A stretch of 13,456 bases of DNA from positions 1-13,456 of the forward strand of contig DATGRE010000030.1 in assembly GCA_035303885.1 (NCBI GenBank). The letters are read 5' to 3'. Origin of the DNA: Zeimonas sp035303885 (lineage in GTDB: Bacteria; Pseudomonadota; Gammaproteobacteria; Burkholderiales; Burkholderiaceae_E). This document shows positions 5,977 to 13,456 of this stretch, in pieces. Below the pieces are notes generated by a model, which worked only from the letters and a program-made list of their open reading frames with translations, did no database searches and was not told where the DNA came from. How positions within the stretch are numbered: position 1 is the first letter of the stretch; each line of letters opens with the position of its first letter. The translations under genes were made by a program, and so were the position numbers.

Positions 5977-7038
5977 ATGGGTTCTCCGAAGGCCACCTCG
6001 CCGCTCTCCTACCGTGATGCCGGCGTCGACATCGACGCGGGCGATGCGCTGGTCCGGCGCATCGCCCCGCTCGCCCGGCGCACGATGCGCGAGGGCGTGC
6101 TCGGCGGCATCGGCGGCTTCGGCGCGCTGTTCGAAGTCCCGAAGCGCTACCGCTCGCCGGTGCTCGTCTCGGGTACCGACGGCGTGGGCACCAAGCTCCG
6201 GCTCGCTTTCGCGCTCGACGGGCACGACACCGTCGGCATCGACCTCGTCGCGATGAGCGTCAACGACATCCTCGTGCAGGGTGCCGAGCCGCTGTTCTTC
6301 CTCGACTACTTCGCCTGCGGCCGGCTCGACGTCGACGTCGCCGCCCGCGTCGTCGGGGGCATCGCGCACGGCTGCGAGCAGGCCGGCTGCGCGCTGATCG
6401 GGGGCGAGACGGCCGAGATGCCCGACATGTATCCCGAGGGCGAATACGACCTCGCGGGCTTCGCTGTCGGCGTCGTCGAGAAGGACCGCCTGATCGACGG
6501 ATCGGCGATTCGCCCCGGCGATGCGCTGCTCGGGCTCGCCTCGAGCGGCGCACATTCGAACGGCTACTCGCTGATCCGCCGCGTGATCGAGCGCACCTGG
6601 GGCGCGATCGACGCGCCCGAGCTGCAGGACGACTTCCACGGCGTGCGCTTCGCCGACGCCGTGCTCGCACCCACGCGCATCTACGTGCGGTCGGTGCTCG
6701 GGCTGATCGCGCAGCTGCCGGTGAAGGGCATCGCACACATCACCGGCGGCGGGCTGATCGAGAACGTGCCGCGCGTGCTTCCGGCCGGCGTGCGGGCGGT
6801 GCTGCATCGAGACGCGTGGACGCGCCCGCCGCTGTTCGACTGGCTGGAGCGCAACGGCGCGATCGATCCGCACGAGATGCATCGCGTCTTCAATTGCGGC
6901 ATCGGGATGGTCGTCGTCGTCGAAGCGTCCGATGCCGAGCGTGCGTCCCGCCTGCTGCGCGAGGCCGGCGAAACGGTGTTCCGCATCGGCGAGATCGTCG
7001 AACGCGAGGACGGCGCCGCGCCTGCCGCGGTCGTCTGA
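5977..7038 (+). CDS. purM: Phosphoribosylformylglycinamidine cyclo-ligase (AIR synthetase)
   Basis: PurM closes the imidazole ring of formylglycinamidine ribonucleotide using ATP, giving AIR, the fifth step of de novo purine synthesis in the cytosol. The protein has 353 residues, close to the usual 345-350. The family motifs run in order: SYRDAGVDID (11-20), GGIGGFGALFEV, the ATP-binding GTDGVGTKL (66-74), GIDLVAMSVNDI, GGETAEMPDMYPEGEYDLAG, SSGAHSNGYSLIR and IAHITGGGLIENVPR. The ATG at 5977 was chosen because the conserved SYRDAGVDI then begins at residue 11, as in relatives; the frame is open further upstream but shows no conservation. The ribosome-binding site is weak. The nearness of purM and hda is shared with other beta- and gammaproteobacteria. 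tamA follows after only three bases. Confidence 0.97.
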   Translation: MGSPKATSPLSYRDAGVDIDAGDALVRRIAPLARRTMREGVLGGIGGFGALFEVPKRYRSPVLVSGTDGVGTKLRLAFALDGHDTVGIDLVAMSVNDILVQGAEPLFFLDYFACGRLDVDVAARVVGGIAHGCEQAGCALIGGETAEMPDMYPEGEYDLAGFAVGVVEKDRLIDGSAIRPGDALLGLASSGAHSNGYSLIRRVIERTWGAIDAPELQDDFHGVRFADAVLAPTRIYVRSVLGLIAQLPVKGIAHITGGGLIENVPRVLPAGVRAVLHRDAWTRPPLFDWLERNGAIDPHEMHRVFNCGIGMVVVVEASDAERASRLLREAGETVFRIGEIVEREDGAAPAAVV

Positions 7039-7041
7039 CCG

Positions 7042-8871
7042 GTGCCTCCGCGGCTGGCGACGCGCCTCGCGCATCGGGCGCGCCGTTCGGCCCTGTACGG
7101 CGGGCGTGCCGCGCTCGTCTCGATGCTCGTGCTCGTCGCCCTCGCCACGGCGCTGCCGGCGCGCGCCGCGAACTACGAGCTGCAGGTCGAGGCGCTGCCC
7201 GAGCTCGTCGAGCCGATCCGCACCCGCACGCTGGTGGGTCGATGGATCGGCGACGCGGGTTTCGATCCGGCGCAGATGCCGCTGTTCCTCGAGCGGGCGA
7301 AGACCGAAGCCGAGGCGATCGCGCAGGCGGCGGGATTCTTCTCGGCGCAGGTGCAGGTCGAGTACGAGCCGGAACAGCGCGAGCGGCTGCCGGTGGTGCG
7401 GATCGTCGTCGACGCCGGTGCACGCACGACGGTCAACCGGCTCGATTTCGTGCTCGACGGCCCACCCTCGGCGCAGGCGCTGGGCGAGCGGCTGCGCGCG
7501 CGCTGGCCGCTGCCCGAGGGCAGCTTCTTTCGCAGCGCGGAGTGGCAGTCGGGCAAGCGGTTGCTGGTCGATGCGCTGCAGCAGCGCGGATACGTGCGCG
7601 CAGAGGTGGTCGAGAGCGAGGCGCGCATCGATCCGGAGCGCACCACCGCCGCGCTCACCGTGCACGTGCGAAGCGGACCGCGGCTCGATTTCGGGCCGAT
7701 GACCATCGAGGGCCTGTCGCGCTACGACGAGGAGATCGTGCGCGCGCTCGCGCCGTGGGAGGACGAGGCGCGGCGGCCCTACGATTTCGACGACCTGCTC
7801 GCGTTCCAGGCGCGGCTGCGCACGTCCGCGTATTTCGCCTCGGCGGAGGTCCTGCCCGACTTCGCCGCCGTGCTCGCCGACCCGCAGCGCACGACGGTGC
7901 CGCTGCGCGTGATGGTCACCGAGCTGCCTACGCAACGCGTCACCGTCGGCGTGGGCGTGAGCTCGGACGAGGGCGCGCGCGCGTTGCTCGGCTACGAGCA
8001 CCGGAACATCCTGGGCAAGGGCTGGCAGCTCGAGTCGGGCCTGCTGGTGCAGAGCGTGCGCCGCCGTGCCTTCGCCAGCCTGCGCACGCCGGAGAAGTCG
8101 AGCGGGCACTATTACCAGGGAGGCGTGCGGATCGAGCGCTTCGACGTGCAGGGCGAGCGCACCGACAAGCAGACCGCCTTCATCGGCGAGGGCAAGCGAA
8201 GCGACGACGCCGACCGCTTCCTGTCGCTGCAGTACCAGACGGAGGATCGTAGCGTGCGCGGGCTCGGTGAGGTCGGATCGTCGCGCGCCCTCACGCTCGG
8301 CTACACCTGGAGCACCCGCCGGCTCGATTCGTCGCTCGATCCGCGGCGCGGCTACACGATCAGCGCACAGCTCTCCGGCGCCTCGCAGGCGCTGCTGAGC
8401 GACCGCAGCTTCGTGCGCGTGCACACCCGCGCGATGCGATTCTGGCCGATGTCCGACGGCTCGCCGCTCGAAGGAGGGCTGCTGATCGGGCTGATCGAAT
8501 TCGGGCAGGTGTTCGCGTCCGGCCGCGACGGCATCCCTTCGGAGAACCTGTTCCGCACGGGCGGTGCGACCACGGTGCGCGGGTACGACTTTCTGTCGCT
8601 CGGCGTGCGCGAGGGCCGCGCGGTCGTCGGCGGACGGGTGCTCGCGCTCGGCAGCCTCGAGTACCAGCACCCGGTGCGCCGTGACTGGTACGCCGCGGGC
8701 TTCGTCGACGTGGGCGATGCGGCGGACACCTGGGACCGCTACCACGCGGTCGCCGGGTACGGCGTCGGCCTGCGCTGGCGATCGCCGGTCGGACCGGTGA
8801 ACGTCGATCTCGCCTACGGGGAGGCGGTCCGCGACTGGCGCGTGCATTTCACGGTCGGATACGCCTTCTGA
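7042..8871 (+). CDS. tamA: TamA, outer-membrane Omp85-family assembly factor
   Basis: TamA is the outer-membrane part of the translocation and assembly module. It helps insert autotransporters and other beta-barrels and works with TamB. The protein has 609 residues (E. coli 577). Residues 1-42 form a signal peptide with an Arg-rich start, a hydrophobic core (VSMLVLVALATA) and a likely cut after ARA. Three POTRA-like domains follow (about 43-125, 128-212 and 213-290), the third starting at LDFGPMTIEGLSRYDEEIV. The C-terminal half is the barrel. It has DPRRGY at 433-438, the loop-6 motif VRGYDF at 512-517 expected of Omp85 proteins, and a terminal strand ending in aromatic Phe (VHFTVGYAF). Three POTRAs rather than five, and tamB next door, rule out BamA. 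The start is GTG, three bases after purM; an ATG at 7123 would leave no basic signal-peptide start. Confidence 0.93.
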   Translation: MPPRLATRLAHRARRSALYGGRAALVSMLVLVALATALPARAANYELQVEALPELVEPIRTRTLVGRWIGDAGFDPAQMPLFLERAKTEAEAIAQAAGFFSAQVQVEYEPEQRERLPVVRIVVDAGARTTVNRLDFVLDGPPSAQALGERLRARWPLPEGSFFRSAEWQSGKRLLVDALQQRGYVRAEVVESEARIDPERTTAALTVHVRSGPRLDFGPMTIEGLSRYDEEIVRALAPWEDEARRPYDFDDLLAFQARLRTSAYFASAEVLPDFAAVLADPQRTTVPLRVMVTELPTQRVTVGVGVSSDEGARALLGYEHRNILGKGWQLESGLLVQSVRRRAFASLRTPEKSSGHYYQGGVRIERFDVQGERTDKQTAFIGEGKRSDDADRFLSLQYQTEDRSVRGLGEVGSSRALTLGYTWSTRRLDSSLDPRRGYTISAQLSGASQALLSDRSFVRVHTRAMRFWPMSDGSPLEGGLLIGLIEFGQVFASGRDGIPSENLFRTGGATTVRGYDFLSLGVREGRAVVGGRVLALGSLEYQHPVRRDWYAAGFVDVGDAADTWDRYHAVAGYGVGLRWRSPVGPVNVDLAYGEAVRDWRVHFTVGYAF

Positions 8872-11800
8872 TGGGCGGCGCGACGATGCTGCGCTGGAGC
8901 CTTCGGGTGCTCGCGGTGCTGTTGGCGCTGGTGCTGGTCGCGGCGGCCGTCGGCGTGTGGTGGGTCGGACAGACGGGCTCGTTCCTGCGCTGGTCGCTCG
9001 CCCGCGCCGAAGCCGCCACCGGCGGCGCACTGCAGGCGGGCGTGGTGCGCGGCACGCTGCTCGGCGGCTTTCGCGTCGAATGGCTGCATTGGAAGGACGA
9101 CGAACGTGACGTACGCCTCGAAGAGGTCTTCGTGTCGCTGCGTCCCGGCGCGCTGCTGCACGGCGAGCTGCGCATCGGCCGCGTCGAGGTCGCGCGGCTG
9201 CAAGTGTCGCTTCGCGCGGCGGGAGAGACGGCCGCTGCGGCGCCGCCCGATTCGCTCGCGCTGCCGATCGACGTGCGTGTCGATGCGCTCGGCATCGGCC
9301 GGCTGACGATCGAGCGGCGGCCGGCCGAACCCGATGCGGCCCGCGTCGAGCCGCTCGTGCTCGAGCGGGTTTCGGTGGCCGGCCGCTATCGGGACGCGGC
9401 CTATCGCATCGACCGCTTCGCCGTCGTGTCGCCGCGCTGGGGCGAGGCGAACCTGCAGGGCGTGCTCGGTGCGCGCGCGCCCTTCGATCTCGAGTTCGTG
9501 CTCGAAGCGGCGCTGCGCGTGGCGCTCGCGGCGCAGCCGGAGCTGACCTTGCCCGGGATCCGCCTGCTCGCCGACGGCACGCTGCAGGCGTTCTCGGTCG
9601 TCGCGCAGGCGCTGCCGCCGCCGGTCGGCCCGCCGCGCACAGCCCCGTCGACGGGCGGCTCGCCGGCGGGCCCGGCCGCGCCGGGCGGCTCCGCGCCGGG
9701 CGCGGCGGGTTCTCCCGGTGCCGCGCCCTCCGGCGGTTCCGCGGCGCGCGGCACCGGATGGATCGGCGTCGATACGTTCGTGCGACCGTTCGCCGCGTCG
9801 CTCCCCGCGAAGCTCGATCCGGTGGAGATCGTCTTCGATGCGGTCGAGCCGACGCAGTTCGGCCTGCGCGGCCTGCCCGATGCGCGACTGTCCGGGCAGG
9901 CGACGCTGCGCCTGGGCGAGGGCGGCGCGATCGGCGGCGAGCTCCGGGTCGAGAACGCGCGCCCCGGAGCGGTCGACGACGGTCTCGTTCCGCTGCATGC
10001 GCTGCGCGGCGTCTTCGACTGGACGCGCTCGGTGCTCTCGGTGCGCGAGCTGCAGGCGACGCTCGACGGCGATGCGCGCATCGCCGGCGCGGTCGCGCTC
10101 GACTTCGCCCGGCCGCTCGATGTCCTCGGGCGCTCGCTGCCCGCGCTGCGCGGCGAGTGGCGCATCGACGACGTCGATCTTTCCCGGTTGCGCGCCGAGC
10201 TGGGCGCGACGCGGCTTTCCGGGTCGATTCGCGTCGACCGCGAGCGTCTCGACGCCGATCTCGTCGACGCGAGCCGCGAGGACATCGGGCTCGCCGCGGC
10301 GTTGCGGCTGGCCGGATCGACGCTGCAGGTCGAACGCGCGCGGCTGCGCACGCCGGTCGGTGCGCTCGAGGCGAGCGGCCGCGCGGCGCTGGCCGAACCG
10401 TGGCGGATCGATCTCGCCGGGCGCTTCGCCGAGCTCGACCCGGCCGGCGCCGAAGCGATGCTCGTGCGCTTCGGCGTGCTCGCCGGTCCGGCGCGGCTCG
10501 GCGACTGGGGCGGGCGCGTCGGCGGCGCCTGGACCGTGCGCGGACGCGCGGGGCCCGAGCCGGCGCTCGAGACGAGCCTCTCCGTCGAATCGGGCGTTCT
10601 GGCCGGCGAGCCGTTGCGCCTGCGCTGGCGCGGCGACGTCGCCGGCGCGCGCGTGACGAAGGTCGACGCATCGCTCGACTACCGGGGTGCGCACGCGAGC
10701 GCGCAGGGCGCGCTCGGCCGGACAGGCGACCGGCTTCGCGTGTCGGCACGCGTGGACGCGCTCGGGCGTTTCGATCCGCGGGCGTCGGGTTCGGCGCGCG
10801 TCGACGGCGAGCTGCGCGGTGGCTGGCAGGACGCCGCGCTCGGCCTGGCCGGGCGCGTTTCCGCACGGGGTCTCGGCTGGGAGGACACGGCGCGCGTGGC
10901 CGCGTTGTCGGGCACGGTCGACGTGCCCGACCTTTCGCGGGGGCGCGTCGCCGTCGACGCCACCGCGGACGGTGTGGTCGCGAATGAGCGCGAGCTCGGC
11001 CGCGTGCGGCTGCGCGTGGACGGCGACGTCGATGCGCATGCGATCCGGCTCGACGCCTCCGGTGCCGAGCTGAGCGCACGCGTGGCGGCGGCGGGTGCAT
11101 GGACGACCGCCGGCGACGCCGGATGGCGCTGGCAAGGACGTCTGGACGCCGCGGAGGCCGAGCGTCCGGTTGCGCTGCGCCTGGTCGCGCCGGCGAGCGT
11201 GCAGGTCGATGCACAGGGGTTCGAGCTCGGCGCATCGTCGTGGCGCGTCGACGGCGCCGCGGTCGAGCTGTCGACGCTGGCCTGGCGCGACGGAAGCTAT
11301 GCGCTGCGCGGCAGCGCCGAGAAGCTGCCGGTCGGGCGCTGGGCGCATCGCGCCGCGCCGGATCGGGCGGCGGGCTCGATCGAGGGCGCCCGGGAGGAGC
11401 TCGACACGTTGTCGCTCGATGCGCAGTGGGACCTGCACGGCGACAGTCCGCAGACGCCCACCGGCCGCCTGCGCGTGGTGTTGCAGGGCGGCGCCGCCGG
11501 CGAGCAACGCGGCGAGGCGAACGTCGCGCTCGAGGCCGGACGGCTGGGCGGGAACGTCGACCTGCACATTCCGACGCTGGCGTTCGCCAATCGCGCGATC
11601 GGCCCTGCCTGGGGCGTGGCCGGGCGGCTGCGCTTTCGCGGCGAGCTCGGCGGTACGGTCGTCGCGCCGCGGGTGGACGGCGAGCTCGACGGCCGCTCGC
11701 TCGCGCTCGTGCAGCGCGAGCTCGGCTGGCGCCTGGTCAACGGCACGCTGGACGCGCGCTTCGAAGGCGACCGCCTCGTGCTGCGACGGCTGCGACTGGA

Positions 11801-12914
11801 GTCGGGCGAGGGTGCGATCACGATGGAGGGCACGCTCCGGCTCGACGGGCTGCAGGGTGCCTTCGATCTGCGCGCCGACCGGCTGCCGGTGCCGCTCGGC
11901 CCTGGCGAACGCATCGTCGTCTCCGGTGCGACGACGGTCACCAGTCGCCAGGCCGATCTGCGATGGACCGGCGACCTGCGCGTCGACGAGGGCCTGATCG
12001 AACTGCGCGGCGGAGAAGCGCCGCGCCTGCCCGACGACGTCGTCATCGTCGGACGCGAGCAGGAGCGGGCGGCGAGCGTAAACACCGGCACCCGCGCCTC
12101 GGCAGCGCCGGACGAGGCGAAGCGTTCCGACGGCTTGCGCGTGGCGGCGCAGCTGAAGCTGGACCTGGGCGAGAAGCTGCGCGTGCGTGGCAGCGGAGTG
12201 GACGTGCTGCTCGCCGGTGCGCTCGATCTGCGCGGGGACTTGCCGGCGAGCCCGCTCGCCTACGGGACGGTCCGCGTCGCCCAGGGCACCTACAGCGCCT
12301 ATGGGCAGGAGCTGCAGATCACGCGCGGTCGCGTCGTCTTCGACGGGCCGATCGACAATCCGGTGCTCGACATCGTCGCGATGCGGCTGGGGCGCCCGGT
12401 GGAGGCGGGCGTCGCGGTCACCGGGACCGTGCTGTCGCCGCGCGTGCGGCTCGTCTCGAATCCGGACGTACCCGACACCGAGAAGCTTTCGTGGCTCGTG
12501 CTGGGCGTGGGCTTCGCCGATGCGCGCAGCGGCGCGCAGATGGCGGCGCTTCGTGCCGCGGCCGCATCGCTGTTGGGCAGCGGCGGCTCGTCGTCTGGCG
12601 GGATCGCGCAATCGCTCGGGCTCGACGTGCTGACGATCCGCAGTGCCCGCTCGGGCGACGCCTTCGATCCCGATTTCGGCGCGACCTTCCCGGGTCAGCC
12701 TGCCGGCGCCGCCGCCACGCCGAGCGCCGAGCAGGACGTCGTCGCGATCGGCAAGCGCCTCGGCTCGCGCGTGCTCGTCACCTACGAACAGGGTCTGCGC
12801 GGCGTCTGGAACCTGCTGCGCATCCAGTACGAGATCACCGACCGGCTTTCGTTGCGCGCGCAGACGGGAACCGACACCGCGCTGGATCTGCTGTATTCGT
12901 TCGCGTTCGACTGA
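8871..12914 (+). CDS. tamB: TamB, inner-membrane-anchored AsmA-like translocation/assembly protein
   Basis: TamB spans the periplasm from an inner-membrane anchor to TamA. It takes part in outer-membrane protein assembly and, with YhdP and YdbH in E. coli, in phospholipid transport. The protein has 1,347 residues (E. coli 1,259). A single membrane helix lies at about 10-31, followed by a very long series of amphipathic beta repeats, the lipid-groove fold of the AsmA-like group. The C-terminal TamB domain (DUF490) is well preserved: GTVRVAQGTYSAYGQ from 1132, VVFDGPIDNPVLDIVAMRLG, DTEKLSWLVLG from 1202, and a terminal GTDTALDLLYSFAFD that should contact TamA. Two low-complexity linkers, at 249-296 and about 1061-1088, interrupt the repeats. 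The ATG overlaps the tamA stop (TGATG), indicating coupled translation; an internal ATG at 8886 would give a slightly shorter leader. Confidence 0.95.
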   Translation: MGGATMLRWSLRVLAVLLALVLVAAAVGVWWVGQTGSFLRWSLARAEAATGGALQAGVVRGTLLGGFRVEWLHWKDDERDVRLEEVFVSLRPGALLHGELRIGRVEVARLQVSLRAAGETAAAAPPDSLALPIDVRVDALGIGRLTIERRPAEPDAARVEPLVLERVSVAGRYRDAAYRIDRFAVVSPRWGEANLQGVLGARAPFDLEFVLEAALRVALAAQPELTLPGIRLLADGTLQAFSVVAQALPPPVGPPRTAPSTGGSPAGPAAPGGSAPGAAGSPGAAPSGGSAARGTGWIGVDTFVRPFAASLPAKLDPVEIVFDAVEPTQFGLRGLPDARLSGQATLRLGEGGAIGGELRVENARPGAVDDGLVPLHALRGVFDWTRSVLSVRELQATLDGDARIAGAVALDFARPLDVLGRSLPALRGEWRIDDVDLSRLRAELGATRLSGSIRVDRERLDADLVDASREDIGLAAALRLAGSTLQVERARLRTPVGALEASGRAALAEPWRIDLAGRFAELDPAGAEAMLVRFGVLAGPARLGDWGGRVGGAWTVRGRAGPEPALETSLSVESGVLAGEPLRLRWRGDVAGARVTKVDASLDYRGAHASAQGALGRTGDRLRVSARVDALGRFDPRASGSARVDGELRGGWQDAALGLAGRVSARGLGWEDTARVAALSGTVDVPDLSRGRVAVDATADGVVANERELGRVRLRVDGDVDAHAIRLDASGAELSARVAAAGAWTTAGDAGWRWQGRLDAAEAERPVALRLVAPASVQVDAQGFELGASSWRVDGAAVELSTLAWRDGSYALRGSAEKLPVGRWAHRAAPDRAAGSIEGAREELDTLSLDAQWDLHGDSPQTPTGRLRVVLQGGAAGEQRGEANVALEAGRLGGNVDLHIPTLAFANRAIGPAWGVAGRLRFRGELGGTVVAPRVDGELDGRSLALVQRELGWRLVNGTLDARFEGDRLVLRRLRLESGEGAITMEGTLRLDGLQGAFDLRADRLPVPLGPGERIVVSGATTVTSRQADLRWTGDLRVDEGLIELRGGEAPRLPDDVVIVGREQERAASVNTGTRASAAPDEAKRSDGLRVAAQLKLDLGEKLRVRGSGVDVLLAGALDLRGDLPASPLAYGTVRVAQGTYSAYGQELQITRGRVVFDGPIDNPVLDIVAMRLGRPVEAGVAVTGTVLSPRVRLVSNPDVPDTEKLSWLVLGVGFADARSGAQMAALRAAAASLLGSGGSSSGGIAQSLGLDVLTIRSARSGDAFDPDFGATFPGQPAGAAATPSAEQDVVAIGKRLGSRVLVTYEQGLRGVWNLLRIQYEITDRLSLRAQTGTDTALDLLYSFAFD
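9615..9758 (+). repeat. Low-complexity Pro/Gly/Ala/Ser linker coding segment inside tamB
   Basis: Residues 249-296 of TamB are almost only Pro, Gly, Ala and Ser, with degenerate repeats of GGSAPG/AGSPGA type. The DNA here consists of imperfect CCGGGCGGCTCC-like units. The stretch lacks the alternating hydrophobic pattern seen on both sides, so it is probably an unstructured linker. Such DNA is prone to length change by slippage. Confidence 0.75.
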
Positions 12915-12954
12915 TTGAGGAAGAGAAGGGGGAAGGGGAAAGCGGCTTCGTTCC
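12915..12954. other. 40-bp gap between convergent tamB and the BCCT gene
   Basis: The gap begins with a purine-only run of about 25 bases on the plus strand (from GAGGAAGAGAAGGGGG onwards), unlike anything else in the window. TGAGGAA at 12916-12922 is repeated inverted as TTCCTCA at 12951-12957 and overlaps the stop codon of the transporter gene. The 28-base loop and the lack of a T-tract make a normal intrinsic terminator unlikely. No other element is visible. Confidence 0.45.
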
Positions 12955-13456
12955 TCAGACGGCTTTCTCGCGGCTCTTTTCGGCTCGCTTCGTGCGGCGG
13001 ATCAGGCGGCGCAGCACACGCTCCTCGCGATCGAGTTGCGCGCCTTCCTCGCGCAGCGCGCGCAGCAGCGACACCACCATGAGCGCGATGACGATGGCGA
13101 AGGGCAGCGCCATGACGATCGCCGCGGTCTGGATCGCGTTCAGGCCGCCGACGAGCAGCAGGCTGATCGCGATCAGCGAGACGAGCACGCCCCAGGCGAA
13201 CCGGATGCGCAGCGACGGATCGGGGTTGCCGCCTTCGCTGAGGATGCCGAGCACGAAGGTGGCCGAATCGCCGGAGGTCACGAAGAAGACGAGCACGAGC
13301 AGCGTCGCGCCGACCGAGAGCAGCGTGCTCGCGGGCAGGGTTTCGAACAGCGCGAACAGCGCCATCGAGACGTCGGCGGCCGCGGCTTCGGCGAGCGGCG
13401 CGCCCTCGAAGATCTCCGCATACAGCGCCGCCCCGCCGAAGACCGAGAACCAGAGG
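12955..13456 (-). CDS. BCCT-family (betaine/choline/carnitine type) transporter, C-terminal part
   Basis: The frame stays open to the right edge of the window, so 166 C-terminal residues are visible and the gene starts beyond it. These inner-membrane carriers take up betaine, choline, carnitine or related zwitterions, usually for osmoprotection. The visible part begins with LWFSVFGGAALY and the DVSMALFALFETLP loop. FFVTSGDSATFVLG follows, close to the TSADSATFVL stretch characteristic of BCCT carriers. Two more long hydrophobic helices (FAWGVLVSLIAISLLLVGG and AIVMALPFAIVIALMVVSLL) are the last two of the twelve. A cytoplasmic tail of about 35 residues follows, rich in Arg, Lys and Glu (EERVLRRLIRRTKRAEK). 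An internal ATG at 13365 lies within the conserved region and is not the true start. The substrate cannot be named because the binding-site helices are outside the window. Confidence 0.88.
   Translation of the reverse strand, partial: LWFSVFGGAALYAEIFEGAPLAEAAAADVSMALFALFETLPASTLLSVGATLLVLVFFVTSGDSATFVLGILSEGGNPDPSLRIRFAWGVLVSLIAISLLLVGGLNAIQTAAIVMALPFAIVIALMVVSLLRALREEGAQLDREERVLRRLIRRTKRAEKSREKAV

Noticed and set aside
7042..7170. Twin-arginine (Tat) export signal on TamA because of the RR in its N-terminus
   Set aside because: RRSALY does not fit the SRRxFLK consensus, the two Arg lie far from the hydrophobic core, and Omp85 proteins are Sec exported.
7042..8871. BamA instead of TamA
   Set aside because: There are only about three POTRA domains and 609 residues, where BamA has five POTRAs and about 780, and tamB follows directly.
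5875..11235. A 1,786-codon open frame on the minus strand, antisense to purM, tamA and part of tamB
   Set aside because: Its translation is Arg/Ala/Pro-rich with no domain, and it lies over three well-recognised genes. Stop codons are rare by chance in all frames at this GC content, so it is a shadow.
8814..12611. A 1,265-codon open frame on the minus strand, antisense to tamB
   Set aside because: Composition is skewed to Arg, Ala and Gln with no recognisable motif or start signal, and it mirrors the tamB codons.

Overview
The window is a gene-dense, very GC-rich stretch of bacterial chromosome. Twelve protein genes, two of them cut by the window ends, cover all but about 270 of the 13,456 bases. 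The protein families, the high GC content, the near-exclusive use of TGA stops (11 of 12 genes) and the gene order purM / hda / HAD hydrolase / pcnB / folK / deoxynucleoside kinase / panC point to a betaproteobacterium, most likely of the order Burkholderiales. The genus cannot be set from this window. No RNA gene, insertion sequence, prophage, CRISPR array or attachment site was seen, and base composition looks even throughout. This is core chromosome rather than an accessory island.

Layout. (1) Bases 1-372 (+) hold the C-terminal third of a UDP-glucose 4-epimerase (GalE). It converges on the next block across a 28-bp gap that contains a small hairpin. (2) Bases 401-5831 (-) hold seven genes on one strand, transcribed from hda leftwards: hda (inactivation of DnaA), a HAD-IB phosphatase, pcnB (poly(A) polymerase I), folK (folate synthesis), a DUF486 membrane protein, a deoxynucleoside kinase and panC (pantothenate synthesis). 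Four of the six junctions overlap by 1-4 bases, one has a 2-base gap and one a 48-base gap, so the block reads as a single operon. (3) Bases 5832-5976 are the only real intergenic region. It lies between the divergent hda and purM genes and probably holds the promoters of both blocks. (4) Bases 5977-12914 (+) hold purM (purine synthesis), then tamA (outer-membrane Omp85 barrel) after 3 bases, then tamB (inner-membrane-anchored periplasmic AsmA-like bridge) with a TGATG overlap. (5) Bases 12955-13456 (-) hold the C-terminal part of a BCCT-family (betaine/choline/carnitine type) transporter, convergent with tamB.

Functionally, tamA and tamB form one envelope machine, the translocation and assembly module that spans the periplasm and is linked to outer-membrane protein assembly and phospholipid transport. 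The leftward operon mixes replication control, RNA 3'-end metabolism, nucleotide salvage and two cofactor pathways. This is a typical housekeeping cluster with no single shared pathway. I found no convincing new system. The points most worth a second look are a cysteine at the specificity-determining position of GalE, the unknown DUF486 membrane protein overlap-coupled between folK and the kinase, panC without panB, a low-complexity linker in TamB, and the compact divergent regulatory region.
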